In this document: positions 26,675 to 36,076 of the stretch, one piece after another | Layout: every line of letters starts with the position of its first letter | How positions within the stretch are numbered: the stretch's first letter is position 1 | From: Thiocapsa sp. | GTDB taxonomy: Bacteria > Pseudomonadota > Gammaproteobacteria > Chromatiales > Chromatiaceae | NCBI RefSeq assembly: GCF_011390875.1 | Contig: NZ_JAABRP010000019.1 | Coordinates: 1-46,611 of the forward strand | DNA: 46,611 bases | Reading direction: 5' to 3' | The notes under the pieces: generated by a model | What the model saw: only the letters and a program-made list of their open reading frames with translations | Databases searched by the model: none | Told to the model about the DNA's origin: nothing | Position numbers and translations under genes: made by a program

Positions 26675-28166
26675 TGACGTTCTCGCTGAAAGAGCCGTAG
26701 GCGGTCTTGGCGACGTCGTTGCGATTCGCCTCGAGCGCCTGAAGATATTCGGGGGTGACGTCGCCGGTCACGTAGACGCCGTCGAAGACCGAGGTATCGA
26801 AGCGGTCAACATGGCTCTTACCCTTCTTCTGAACCGCGTCGATCAGGTCACCGAGCTCTTGAAAAATGAGTCGGTCCGCACCCAGCTCACGTGCGACCTC
26901 TTCTTCCGTTCGACCATGTGCGATGAGCTCGCTGGCGGCGGGCATGTCGATTCCGTAGACATTGGGGAAGCGTACCGGCGGAGCCGCGGAGGCGAAATAG
27001 ACGCGATGCGCGCCGGCATCGCGGGCCATCTGGATGATCTGTTGCGAGGTGGTACCGCGCACGATGGAGTCGTCGACCAGCAGGACGTTCTTCTTGCGGA
27101 ACTCCAGGTCAATGGCATTGAGCTTCTGACGCACCGACTTCTTGCGGACCTGCTGCCCCGGCATGATGAAGGTCCGCCCGATGTAACGGTTCTTGATGAA
27201 ACCTTCCGTGTAGGGCACGCCGAGCTGATTGGCCAGCTGGAGCGCGGCCGTGCGGCTCGTGTCCGGGATGGGGATCACAACGTCGATGTCGTGATTCGAC
27301 CACTCGCGCTTGATCTTGGCGGCGAGTTTTTTGCCCATTCGCGAACGCGCCTTGTGCACCGAGATGTTGTCGATGATGGAATCCGGGCGGGCGAAGTAGA
27401 CGAACTCGAAGATGCAGGGCGAGAGGATCGGCTGAGCGGCGCATTGACGCGTATGGATCTGGCCATCGACACTGATGAAGACAGCCTCGCCCGGCGCGAC
27501 ATCCGCGATCAACGTAAAACCGATGGTATCGAGCGCCACGCTCTCCGAGGCGATCATGTACTCGGTGCCCAGATCGGTCTCGCGCCGGCCGTAGACCAAG
27601 GGCCGGATGCCGTGCGGATCGCGAAAACCGAACACGCCGAAGCCTGGGATCATCGCGACGGCGGCGTAACCGCCGCGGCACCGTCGATGCACGCCCGAAA
27701 CCGCCCGGAAGACATCCTGCTCGTCGATCCGGAGTTTGCCCTGGAGTTGAAGCTCATGGGCAAAGACGTTGAGCAGAATCTCGGAATCCGACTCGGTGTT
27801 GAGGTGGCGAAGATCCTCGACGAAGAGGTCGCGCTTGAGGTCTTCGGCATTGGTGAGATTGCCGTTGTGGGCAAGCACGATGCCGTAGGGCGAATTGACG
27901 TAGAAGGGTTGCGCCTCGGCCGAGCTCGCCGCACCGGCGGTGGGGTAGCGGACATGTCCGACACCCATGTTGCCGCCCAACTGGATCATGTGGCGCGTAC
28001 GGAAGACGTCCCGCGCAAGACCGTTATCCTTGCGTAAATGGAGCTTGTCGCCCTGACAGGTCACAATACCCGCGGCATCCTGTCCCCGGTGTTGGAGCAC
28101 GAGCAGCGAATCGTAGAGCGCTTGGTTGACTGGACTTTTACCGACGATGCCGACGATGCCGCACAT
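26652..28166 (-). CDS. purF: Amidophosphoribosyltransferase
   Basis: Commits PRPP and glutamine to de novo purine synthesis. The 504-residue protein begins MCGIVGIVG, with Cys2 as the glutaminase nucleophile and no propeptide. [11 protein letters not shown] and the C-terminal PRPP loop [14 protein letters not shown] are present. Length and order (cvpA-purF-metZ) match gammaproteobacteria. The upstream 235-bp gap to cvpA holds a degenerate GGCTGG tract and nothing else clear. Confidence 0.98.
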   Translation of the reverse strand: MCGIVGIVGKSPVNQALYDSLLVLQHRGQDAAGIVTCQGDKLHLRKDNGLARDVFRTRHMIQLGGNMGVGHVRYPTAGAASSAEAQPFYVNSPYGIVLAHNGNLTNAEDLKRDLFVEDLRHLNTESDSEILLNVFAHELQLQGKLRIDEQDVFRAVSGVHRRCRGGYAAVAMIPGFGVFGFRDPHGIRPLVYGRRETDLGTEYMIASESVALDTIGFTLIADVAPGEAVFISVDGQIHTRQCAAQPILSPCIFEFVYFARPDSIIDNISVHKARSRMGKKLAAKIKREWSNHDIDVVIPIPDTSRTAALQLANQLGVPYTEGFIKNRYIGRTFIMPGQQVRKKSVRQKLNAIDLEFRKKNVLLVDDSIVRGTTSQQIIQMARDAGAHRVYFASAAPPVRFPNVYGIDMPAASELIAHGRTEEEVARELGADRLIFQELGDLIDAVQKKGKSHVDRFDTSVFDGVYVTGDVTPEYLQALEANRNDVAKTAYGSFSENVIDLYNSA

Positions 28167-28401
28167 GACTTCCTCGCCCGCGACCAGCCCCGGAGACCGA
28201 GGTGGATGCTGCTGAATGGGAACAGCGGACTATACCCCGCGAGGTTGACCCGGGACAACATCGAACCCGGACCCGGCATTAGCCGGCCGCCCTACGCCGA
28301 ACGCGTCTCCCGATATCGCCTGCGAAGACAAGCTGACAACCGGGCTGGCAGCCAGCGGCAAGGCTGGAGGCTGGAAGCCAAGCACCGCAAGACCTAAAGA
28401 C

Positions 28402-28893
28402 CTAAAGACTCTTGACCCGTACCTGCACATCTTCCGGCACCAGGCTGATCAGCCAATCGGCGACGGTTTGGAACTGGCCGACAAGTCGTGACTCCTGCCA
28501 CCAGGAGTCCTCGGGCATGGGAGTGAAGGACGCCAGGAAGACGGCCATGGCGACAATCACCACGCCGCGGGCGGCACCGAAGAACAACCCGAGTACGCGA
28601 TCGACCGCCCCGAGCCCCGTCGTCTCGATCAGGGCCGACAGGACGGCTCCCAGGATAGCGCCAAGCACGAGGGTTCCCAGGATCAAGCCGACGAAGGCGG
28701 CAGCCAAGCGTACCGACGGCTGCGAAAGATAAGGCACCAGTAGCTCCGCCACCTCGCGGTGAAACAGCCAGGCGATCAGAATCGCCGCAATCCAGACTCC
28801 CAGAGACACCACCTCGCGGATCAGTCCTCGCCCGATCCCGACCAAGGCGGACAACAGGATCACTCCGAGGATGGCATAGTCGACCCAATTCAT
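28402..28893 (-). CDS. cvpA: CvpA family membrane protein
   Basis: A 163-residue inner-membrane protein of the CvpA family with about four hydrophobic segments (7-24, 31-47, 63-86, 101-122). E. coli CvpA is needed for colicin V production and envelope stress tolerance; the mechanism is unknown. I chose ATG 28893 (MNWVDYAILGVI), with GGAG five bases upstream, over the GTG two codons earlier. It lies between dedD and purF, as in E. coli. Confidence 0.93.
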   Translation of the reverse strand: MNWVDYAILGVILLSALVGIGRGLIREVVSLGVWIAAILIAWLFHREVAELLVPYLSQPSVRLAAAFVGLILGTLVLGAILGAVLSALIETTGLGAVDRVLGLFFGAARGVVIVAMAVFLASFTPMPEDSWWQESRLVGQFQTVADWLISLVPEDVQVRVKSL

Positions 28894-28946
28894 CGTCACT
28901 CCGACGCACCGTCAATGAAGAAAACGCGGCTCGGACAAAGCCCGGC

Positions 28947-29564
28947 TCAGGGATAGCGCTGAACAAACGGATCTTTGTATTTCCGGCGGAGCTCGGCGGC
29001 CGTCTTATCGGCGCGCGCACGGTCTACCTCCGGCCCGACACGCACCCGGTAGTAGGTGCGCCCCCCGACCTCGGCGGACTCGACGAAGGCGGAATAACCC
29101 TCGTCTTGAAGCTTTGCGGCTAATTCCTGCGCGCTTGCCGCAGTCCCCAAGCTCGCGACCTGGGTAACATAGGACGGCATGCCATCGTCCCGCGCCATCG
29201 GGGCCGGTGCGACGGGGACACGCTCCGCCGGCGCAGACGCGGGCGGCGGCGCTTCGTCCGAATCGGCGACCGGCTCCCCGACGGGTGCTTCGTACACAGG
29301 CTCCGAGACTTCCTCGACAGGAACAGCCAAGGCACCGGGCTCGACCCATGTCTCTTGTGCAAATCCGCCGATGCCCGAATCGGTGGGCGTCAGGAATGAT
29401 TCGGATCTGAATCGGTCGTCGACGACCGGCTCCTCCGGCACGACCGCGGGTAGCGGCGGCAATGCCGTCACGGGCTCATCCTCGAACAACATCGGGACGA
29501 AGATGATTGCCAGCGAGACGATCACGACCGCCCCGACCAACCGCTTCTTTGCACCTTCTTGCAT
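28947..29564 (-). CDS. dedD: SPOR-domain cell division protein DedD-like
   Basis: A 205-residue protein with a short cytoplasmic N-terminus, one transmembrane helix (about 9-25), a Pro/Ala/Glu-rich periplasmic linker (about 32-128), and a C-terminal SPOR domain (about 130-205, YVTQVASLGTAASAQELAAKLQ). SPOR domains bind denuded septal peptidoglycan, so it should localise to the division site. It is placed between folC and cvpA, the DedD position. The linker contains a long acidic/proline run. Confidence 0.92.
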   Translation of the reverse strand: MQEGAKKRLVGAVVIVSLAIIFVPMLFEDEPVTALPPLPAVVPEEPVVDDRFRSESFLTPTDSGIGGFAQETWVEPGALAVPVEEVSEPVYEAPVGEPVADSDEAPPPASAPAERVPVAPAPMARDDGMPSYVTQVASLGTAASAQELAAKLQDEGYSAFVESAEVGGRTYYRVRVGPEVDRARADKTAAELRRKYKDPFVQRYP

Positions 29565-29792
29565 AAGTCTCCACCCGCACGCCGGGCGCCGCGCGCATCG
29601 CCGACGCCGTCAGGCCCGATGAATAATCCCAGATCCGACCCCAAAGGCCGGCAGTATAACACGCCGCTGCCGTGGCACTACTGACACGGCGGAAAGATCG
29701 CTATTGATTTCAATTGGATAATCCCGGATCGATGAGCCTTGGCAGGACCTGTCAGAGGCACCGCGCGGTTGGCTCCAGGCACGCCATCGCCC

Positions 29793-31088
29793 CTAGGCGA
29801 CCCCCCGTCCTGCGAGGCCCTCACCAAGACGTCGCAGCGCAGCGCCGACGCTCGTGAAGGAGCCGACGACCAAGATGGCATCCCCCGGCTCGGATGCGGA
29901 CTCCGCGGCATCGAGCGCGGCATCGAGATCCGACGAAATCGCCGCCGCAGGCGCAGGCAAGACCGCAACGAGACGCTCGCTCAGCACCTCGACGGGCATG
30001 GCGCGCGGATCCCGGCTCTGCGCCAAATACCAATCGCTCACGTAGGGCAGGAGCGGCTCAACGATCGACGCCGGCGACTTGTCCCCCAGGACGGCGAGGA
30101 CGGCGCGCAGCCGACCTCGGCAGGCGAAGGCGCGCAGATTCGCGGCCAACGCCTGTGCCGCTTCGCCGTTGTGCGCGACATCCAGGATATAGGTCAGCGC
30201 CCCCGGAAAGACCTGAAATCGGCCCGGCAACCGAGCACGCTGCAACCCTGCGCGGATCGCGTTGACGGAGATCGGCAAGCGCCCATGCAAGGCGCGGAGT
30301 GCTGCGATCGCCGCCGAGGCGTTATCGTACTGGAACGGGCCGCGCATCGCCGGCTCGGGCAAGGCCAGACGCTCGCCCGAGGGCGCGCTCCAGATCCAGC
30401 CTCCGCCATCGCCGATCGTCCAGTCGATCTCCCGACCGATCTGGATGGGCAGACTCCCGCGCTGCTGTGCCTCGGCCCGCAGCCGCGCCGGGGCATCACG
30501 TTGCCCGATGACGGCCGGACGGCCGGGTCGAAAGATCCCGGCCTTCTCATAGGCGATCTCATCCAAGGAGCCGCCCAACCAGGCCATATGATCCAGCCCG
30601 ATCGAGGTGACCACCGAGACATCGGCGTCCCACAGATTCACGGCATCAAGTCGCCCGCCCAGCCCGACCTCGAGGATTACGACATCGGGCGCGCCGCGCA
30701 CGAAGATATCGAGCGCCGCGAGGGTACCGAACTCGAAATAGGTGAGCGCCGTCTCGCCGCGGGCCCGCTCGATCCGCTCGAACGACTCGCAGAGGAGCGC
30801 ATCGGAAACATCTTCCCCGTCGACGCGCACGCGCTCGTTGTAGTGCAGCAGATGCGGCGAGCTATAGACTCCGGTGCGATATCCGGCGGCACGACAGATC
30901 GCCTCCGCCATCGCAACACAGGAGCCCTTGCCGTTGGTCCCGCCCACCGTGACGAGCGGAAACGGCAAGGAAGCCGGCCCCAAGCGCTCCCAAACGGCCG
31001 CCACGCGTTCGAGCCCGAGTGCAATGGCCTTGGGATGCAGCTGCATCTGCCAGCTCAACCAGGCGTCGAGGTTGTCGAAACGACTCAT
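29793..31088 (-). CDS. folC: Bifunctional dihydrofolate/folylpolyglutamate synthase
   Basis: Adds glutamate to dihydropteroate and polyglutamylates folates. The 431-residue protein has the P-loop VGGTNGKGSCVA (47-58), SSPHLLHYNERV, EVGLGGRLDAVN and the C-terminal Mur-ligase-like domain with DVAHNGEAAQALA. The ATG is at 31088. It sits between accD (182-bp gap) and dedD (228-bp gap), the conserved order. Neither gap shows a gene. Confidence 0.97.
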   Translation of the reverse strand: MSRFDNLDAWLSWQMQLHPKAIALGLERVAAVWERLGPASLPFPLVTVGGTNGKGSCVAMAEAICRAAGYRTGVYSSPHLLHYNERVRVDGEDVSDALLCESFERIERARGETALTYFEFGTLAALDIFVRGAPDVVILEVGLGGRLDAVNLWDADVSVVTSIGLDHMAWLGGSLDEIAYEKAGIFRPGRPAVIGQRDAPARLRAEAQQRGSLPIQIGREIDWTIGDGGGWIWSAPSGERLALPEPAMRGPFQYDNASAAIAALRALHGRLPISVNAIRAGLQRARLPGRFQVFPGALTYILDVAHNGEAAQALAANLRAFACRGRLRAVLAVLGDKSPASIVEPLLPYVSDWYLAQSRDPRAMPVEVLSERLVAVLPAPAAAISSDLDAALDAAESASEPGDAILVVGSFTSVGAALRRLGEGLAGRGVA

Positions 31089-31270
31089 GTCGGCGGTACC
31101 GATGCCGAATTACACATCCACGTCAAGCGGCATCCTGCACCGTGCAAGGCCCGACGCAACGGCGCACTCTGATCCGCATTCCACATCCTGAATTGCGTCC
31201 GCTCCAAGGCCCACGAAAATACGCACATCCGGCGCCGAACGTGATCCGTTCGAACCGTACGAGACGCGAT

Positions 31271-32152
31271 TCAGACTGGCACGACAGTGCGCACATACCG
31301 GGGCCGATGCGTCAGAATCGCGAGCAGATCGGCGATGCGCTCGCGCAGGTCGCGTCGATCGATGATCATATCGAGCGCACCTTTTTCGATCAGGAACTCG
31401 CTGCGCTGGAAGCCCTCGGGCAGCTTTTCGTGAACCGTCTGCTCGATCACGCGCGGGCCGGCGAAGCCGATCAGTGCGTTGGGCTCGGCGATGTTGAGGT
31501 CGCCGAGCATCGCGAGACTCGCCGAGACGCCTCCCATGGTCGGATCCGTCATCACGGAGACGAAGGGGAGTGCGTGCTCGCGCATGCGCCCTAGGGCCGC
31601 GCTGGTCTTGGCCATCTGCATCAGCGAGAAGAGGCTCTCCTGCATGCGTGCGCCGCCGCTCGCCGAGAAACAGACATAGGGCGAGTTTTGCTCGAGCGCT
31701 GCCTCCACACCCCGCACGAACCGTTCGCCGACCACCGAGCCCATGGATCCGCCCATGAAGCTGAACTCGAAGGCCGAGGCAACGATCGGCTGACCCTTGA
31801 GTCGACCCCGCATGACAATCATGGCCTCCTTCTCGGAGGACTGCTTCTGGGCCTGAACGAGACGGTCTTTGTATTTTTTGAGATCCTTGAATTTCAGCGG
31901 GTCCAGAGACTCGAGCTCGACCCCGATCTCCTCGCGGCCCTCCGGATCGAGAAAGGTCTCGAGCCGGCGGCGCCCGCTCAAACGGCTGTGGTGACTGCAC
32001 TTGGGGCAGACCTCGAGGTTCCGCTCCAGCTCGGCGCGGTAGAGAATGGCCTGACAGCCCGGACATTTGGCCCAAACGCCCTCGGGGACTGCCCGTTTGG
32101 TGCTCGCGTCGGTACGGATGCGGCTCGGGATCAGCTTCTCGAACCAGCTCAT
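31271..32152 (-). CDS. accD: Acetyl-CoA carboxylase carboxyltransferase subunit beta
   Basis: Beta subunit of the carboxyltransferase that transfers CO2 from carboxybiotin to acetyl-CoA in fatty acid synthesis. The 293-residue form begins [14 protein letters not shown]. It has the zinc ribbon Cys30/Cys33/Cys49/Cys52 and the crotonase-like fold with [12 protein letters not shown] and [10 protein letters not shown]. The reading frame stays open upstream to an ATG at 32359 that overlaps the trpA stop, adding 69 Ala/Pro/Ser-rich residues. The standard start is preferred because MSWF is where the family normally begins. Confidence 0.95.
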   Translation of the reverse strand: MSWFEKLIPSRIRTDASTKRAVPEGVWAKCPGCQAILYRAELERNLEVCPKCSHHSRLSGRRRLETFLDPEGREEIGVELESLDPLKFKDLKKYKDRLVQAQKQSSEKEAMIVMRGRLKGQPIVASAFEFSFMGGSMGSVVGERFVRGVEAALEQNSPYVCFSASGGARMQESLFSLMQMAKTSAALGRMREHALPFVSVMTDPTMGGVSASLAMLGDLNIAEPNALIGFAGPRVIEQTVHEKLPEGFQRSEFLIEKGALDMIIDRRDLRERIADLLAILTHRPRYVRTVVPV

Positions 32153-32348
32153 ACTCTTGTCCATCGCCTGTTTGAGGGTCGCCGCACGATCGCCCTTGAG
32201 GTCCTCCGTGGGTCGACGCGACGGGCTCTGGGCCTGCCCGGTTTGACCGAGTGCATTCTGGCCTGGCGCGGTTTTCCCCGATCCATTCAGGGTGGGTGCG
32301 GCGGGTTTATCCAAACGCGTCAGCGCGTGGCGGACTCGGCTGGGGGGC

Positions 32349-33170
32349 TTAGGCGACATGGGCATCCACCTCGTCGATGGCCTGGCGTAGACCGGTGAGA
32401 AACTCTGCGACGGCCTCCGGTATAAGCTCCGGCGTTGCGGCAAGCGCCTCGATTCGACTCACGATGGCGCTGCCGACGATGACCGCGTCGGCGACCCGGG
32501 CGACCGAGGCCGCGGTTTCGGGGTTGTTGATGCCGAATCCGACCCCGACCGGAAGGCGGATCAGCGACTTGATGAGACCCACCTTCTCGGCCACCGCGGC
32601 GGTGTCTAGGTTCCCGGCCCCGGTCACGCCTTTGACCGAGACATAATAGACAAACCCGGAGGCGACCGCGCCGATCCGGGCGATGCGCGATTCGGTCGAG
32701 GTCGGCGCCAGGAGATAAACCAAGTCGAGCCCCTGCGTCTTCAGCATCTCGACCAGGGTGTGGCCCTCCTCCGGCGGCACGTCCACGATCAGGGCGCCAT
32801 CCAGTCCGGCCCCGTGCGCTGCGACCGCGAAGGTCTCGTAACCCATCACTTCGATCGGATTGAGATAACCCATGAGGATGACGGGCGTCTCGGTGTCCTG
32901 CTCGCGGAACTGCCGGACCATGTCGAGCACGTCGTCCAGCGAGACGCCTTGCGCGAGGGCCCGCTCGGTCGCCCGCTGAATAACCGGACCGTCGGCGATC
33001 GGATCCGAGAATGGCACGCCCAGCTCGATCAGATCCACGCCCGCGGCGACCATCGCATGCATCAGCGGGACGGTCACGGCGGCGGACGGATCACCGGCGG
33101 TGACGAAGGGGATGAGCGCGGTGCGACCTCGATCGCGAAGCTGCTCGAAGCGTGCGGCGATTCGACTCAT
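32349..33170 (-). CDS. trpA: Tryptophan synthase alpha chain
   Basis: Cleaves indole-3-glycerol phosphate to indole, which is channelled to TrpB. The 273-residue TIM barrel has the catalytic Glu in [16 protein letters not shown] (about residue 49) and the acid Asp in [18 protein letters not shown] near the end binds phosphate. The ATG overlaps the trpB stop (ATGA), so alpha and beta chains are translated in coupling. After it comes accD. Confidence 0.98.
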   Translation of the reverse strand: MSRIAARFEQLRDRGRTALIPFVTAGDPSAAVTVPLMHAMVAAGVDLIELGVPFSDPIADGPVIQRATERALAQGVSLDDVLDMVRQFREQDTETPVILMGYLNPIEVMGYETFAVAAHGAGLDGALIVDVPPEEGHTLVEMLKTQGLDLVYLLAPTSTESRIARIGAVASGFVYYVSVKGVTGAGNLDTAAVAEKVGLIKSLIRLPVGVGFGINNPETAASVARVADAVIVGSAIVSRIEALAATPELIPEAVAEFLTGLRQAIDEVDAHVA

Positions 33171-34432
33171 AACACCAACCCGTCGTGACTGGCGACCGTG
33201 TGCATGTCCTTGTCCCCGCGACCGGAGAGATTGACGATGATTGTCTGATCCTTACGCATGGTCGGGGCAAGCTTGTGCACATAGGCCAAGGCGTGACTGG
33301 ACTCGAGCGCCGGGATGATGCCCTCGGTGCGGGTCAGGTGATGAAAGGCACGCAGGGCCTCGTCGTCGGTAACCGAATCGTAGCGGGCGCGCCCGCTGTC
33401 TTTGAGCCAGGCGTGCTCGGGGCCGACACCCGGATAGTCGAGCCCGGCCGAGATCGAGTGGGTCTCGACGATCTGGCCGTGGTTGTCTTCCATGAGATAG
33501 GTGCGGTTGCCGTGCAGAACGCCGGGCCGACCGGCGCAGAGGGGCGCGGCATGGCGACCGGTCTGCAGACCGTCGCCTGCAGCCTCGACTCCGTAGATGG
33601 CCACGCCTTCGTCCCCGATGAAGGGGTAAAAGAGGCCGATGGCGTTGGAGCCGCCGCCCACGCAGGCGACCAAAGCATCGGGAAGACGCCCGCTGCGCGC
33701 CAGCATCTGTGCACGGGCCTCGCGACCGATGACCGCCTGGAAATCCCGGACCATGGCCGGATAGGGATGCGGACCGGCAACGGTTCCGATGATATAGAAG
33801 GTATTGTCGATGTTCGTCACCCAGTCGCGCATCGCTTCGTTGAGCGCATCCTTGAGCGTGCGCGAGCCGGAGGTGACCGAGACCACGCGCGCCCCGAGCA
33901 GGCGCATGCGATAGACGTTGGCCTCTTGGCGGGCGATATCGACCTCGCCCATATAGACGACACATTCCAACCCGAGCCGCGCCGCCACGGTCGCGCTGGC
34001 CACGCCGTGCTGACCGGCTCCGGTCTCGGCGATGATGCGCGTCTTGCCCATGCGCCGCGCGAGCAGCGCCTGACCGATGGTGTTGTTGACCTTGTGCGCG
34101 CCGGTGTGATTAAGGTCCTCGCGCTTGAGAAAGATCTGCGCACCGCCGAGCTCGCGGCTCCAGCGCTCGGCGTGATAGAGGGGCGAGGGCCGGCCGACAT
34201 AGTCTTGCAGGTCGGCATCGAGTTCCGCTTGGAACTGGGGATCGGCCATGTAGCGCTCGTAAGCCGTGCGCAGCTCTTCGAGCGGATGCATGAGGGTCTC
34301 GGGGACAAACATCCCGCCGTAGGGTCCGAAATGACCTCCGGCGTCCGGCCAATTGTAAGCACCGGACGATGCGTGCGGCGCGCCGGCCGAATCGAAGCCG
34401 GCCAAGCCGAGATGATCAGGAGAAGTCGACAT
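33167..34432 (-). CDS. trpB: Tryptophan synthase beta chain
   Basis: PLP enzyme joining indole with serine to make tryptophan. The 421-residue product has HTGAHKVNN with the PLP lysine, [10 protein letters not shown], and the phosphate-binding [10 protein letters not shown]. About 25 extra residues precede the conserved [19 protein letters not shown]. The 5' end overlaps trpF by 17 bp. The order trpF-trpB-trpA-accD places tryptophan genes inside the folC/purF block, as in several gammaproteobacterial orders. Confidence 0.98.
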   Translation of the reverse strand: MSTSPDHLGLAGFDSAGAPHASSGAYNWPDAGGHFGPYGGMFVPETLMHPLEELRTAYERYMADPQFQAELDADLQDYVGRPSPLYHAERWSRELGGAQIFLKREDLNHTGAHKVNNTIGQALLARRMGKTRIIAETGAGQHGVASATVAARLGLECVVYMGEVDIARQEANVYRMRLLGARVVSVTSGSRTLKDALNEAMRDWVTNIDNTFYIIGTVAGPHPYPAMVRDFQAVIGREARAQMLARSGRLPDALVACVGGGSNAIGLFYPFIGDEGVAIYGVEAAGDGLQTGRHAAPLCAGRPGVLHGNRTYLMEDNHGQIVETHSISAGLDYPGVGPEHAWLKDSGRARYDSVTDDEALRAFHHLTRTEGIIPALESSHALAYVHKLAPTMRKDQTIIVNLSGRGDKDMHTVASHDGLVL

Positions 34433-35042
34433 CGTTCACCCTCTGCATGAAATCATGAATCTTGTCATGGTCCTTGACGCCCTTGGACGCCTCTACACCG
34501 CCGCTCACGTCGACACCGAACGGGCGGACCCGGCGGATCGCCTCTCCGACATTCTCGACATCCAGACCGCCCGCGAGGACGATCGACGTCGCAAGGGCCG
34601 TCGGGATCCGATCCCAATCGAAGCGTTGCCCGGTCCCACCCGGACGAGCCGGATCGAAGGCGTCGAGCAGAATCCCGGCGGCGCGGCCGTAACGTCTCTG
34701 CTCCTCGGCCAGATCCACGCCCGGACGCATCCGTATTGCCTTGATCCATCGCCGGCCGAAGGACGCGCAGAACTCCGGGGCCTCCTCTCCGTGGAATTGC
34801 AGCAGCTCGAGCGGAACCCGATCCAGGGTCGAGCGGATCTGCTCGGGGGAGGCATCGACAAAGAGCCCGACCGCCGTCACGAATGGCGGCAACCCGGCGC
34901 AGAGGTCGCGGGCGTCCTGCGGCGACACCGCACGCGGACTTGGCGGATGGAAGACAAAGCCGACCGCGTCGACCCCAGCGGCAACCGCCGCATCCACGTC
35001 GGCCCGACGCGTCAGGCCGCAAATCTTAACGCGGGTTCTCAC
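34416..35042 (-). CDS. trpF: Phosphoribosylanthranilate isomerase
   Basis: Isomerises N-phosphoribosylanthranilate in tryptophan synthesis. The 208-residue TIM barrel starts at GTG 35042, giving the family N-terminus [12 protein letters not shown] with the catalytic Cys8. The catalytic Asp is in [14 protein letters not shown], and VDVSGGVE binds phosphate near the end. Longer in-frame extensions to 35120 run through repeat copy G and are rejected. A separate trpF, not fused to trpC, is normal outside enterobacteria. Confidence 0.95.
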   Translation of the reverse strand: MRTRVKICGLTRRADVDAAVAAGVDAVGFVFHPPSPRAVSPQDARDLCAGLPPFVTAVGLFVDASPEQIRSTLDRVPLELLQFHGEEAPEFCASFGRRWIKAIRMRPGVDLAEEQRRYGRAAGILLDAFDPARPGGTGQRFDWDRIPTALATSIVLAGGLDVENVGEAIRRVRPFGVDVSGGVEASKGVKDHDKIHDFMQRVNDVDFS

Positions 35043-35059
35043 GATTGGCGAATGCGTAC

Positions 35060-35145
35060 TGAACCGCATCCCTGAGCGACGGCACAACGGGAGCCGGAGC
35101 ATCGCGCGTCGGAGCGACATGCGAGCGTCGAGTCGACGCGGTTCA
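35060..35145. repeat. Modular palindromic repeat, copy G (single module 2)
   Basis: An 86-bp module opening TGAACCGCATC and closing GACGCGGTTCA, using the TGA/TCA variant ends seen in copy F. It occupies most of the 108-bp gap between truA and trpF and ends 5 bp from the truA stop. The interior is diverged. Confidence 0.7.
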
Positions 35146-35150
35146 GGTGA

Positions 35151-36053
35151 TTACAAACAAGAGCGTGGGACATGGTGCTGATCCGTCGATGGTGCCGGCG
35201 CCGGACCGGACGGCAGTTGAAACGCTTCCGGGTAGTCGGCGCGAATGAAATAGAGCCCTTGGGGTGGGGCGGTCACACCGCCGAGACGGCGGTCGCGCAG
35301 CTCCAGAAGCTCGCGCGTCCAGTCGACCGGCGCCTCGCCGCGGCCGATCGTCATCAGCACGCCGGCGATGTTGCGCACCATATGGTGCAAAAACCCGTTG
35401 GCACCAACCCGCAATTGAATGAGGCCATCCGTCTCGCTCAGCTCCAGATAGTGCAGATGACGGATCGGGCTCTTCGCCTGACAGGCGACCGCGCGAAAGC
35501 TGGAAAAGTCGTGAACGCCGACGAGTGCCTGTCCGGCCTCGCGCATGCGCTCGATATCCAAGGGCCGGTGGCTCCAGACGGCGCGATCGCGCTGCAGGGG
35601 CGAGCGCGTCGGACGCACCATGATCAGGTAGCGGTAGTGACGGGCCTGCGCGTCGAAACGGGCATGGAACCGCGGATCGACCGGACAGGCCCAGCGCACG
35701 GCGACATCGGGCGGAAGATTGACGTTGGTCCCGAGCACCCAGGCACGCTCGCTGCGGCGGGCCGTGGTGTCGAAATGCACCACCTGCTCTTCGGCATGCA
35801 CGCCGGCATCGGTGCGCCCGGCACACTGGGCGCGGATCGGATGATCGGCGACCCGGCCGATCGCCTCTTCGAGCGTCGCCTGTACGCTGCGCACGCCGAC
35901 CTGGATCTGCCAACCGCGAAAGGCCGATCCGTCGTACTCGATACCCATGGCGATCCGTTGCGGGTTCGCCGCAGCGACCGGCCCCGATCCGTCGGGCGCG
36001 GAGGTCGACTCGAGACTCGGATCGGCTGTCGGCGCCGGTATCTGTGGGGTCAT
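35151..36053 (-). CDS. truA: tRNA pseudouridine(38-40) synthase
   Basis: Converts uridines 38-40 of the tRNA anticodon arm to pseudouridine. It has MGIEYDGSAFRGWQ (37-50), catalytic Asp82 in CAGRTDAGVHAEEQVVHF, and FLHHMVRNIAGVL near the end. From ATG 36053 the protein has 300 residues, including ~33 Pro/Ser-rich residues before the domain. A start at the internal Met36 (codon at 35948) is possible. It begins 23 bp after fimV, the common fimV-truA order. Confidence 0.95.
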   Translation of the reverse strand: MTPQIPAPTADPSLESTSAPDGSGPVAAANPQRIAMGIEYDGSAFRGWQIQVGVRSVQATLEEAIGRVADHPIRAQCAGRTDAGVHAEEQVVHFDTTARRSERAWVLGTNVNLPPDVAVRWACPVDPRFHARFDAQARHYRYLIMVRPTRSPLQRDRAVWSHRPLDIERMREAGQALVGVHDFSSFRAVACQAKSPIRHLHYLELSETDGLIQLRVGANGFLHHMVRNIAGVLMTIGRGEAPVDWTRELLELRDRRLGGVTAPPQGLYFIRADYPEAFQLPSGPAPAPSTDQHHVPRSCL

Positions 36054-36076
36054 CGAAACCGGGTCCACCTCGGCAT

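Noticed and set aside
26523-28037. 504-residue open frame on the plus strand
   Set aside because: Antisense to purF and the metZ 5' end; no recognisable domain.
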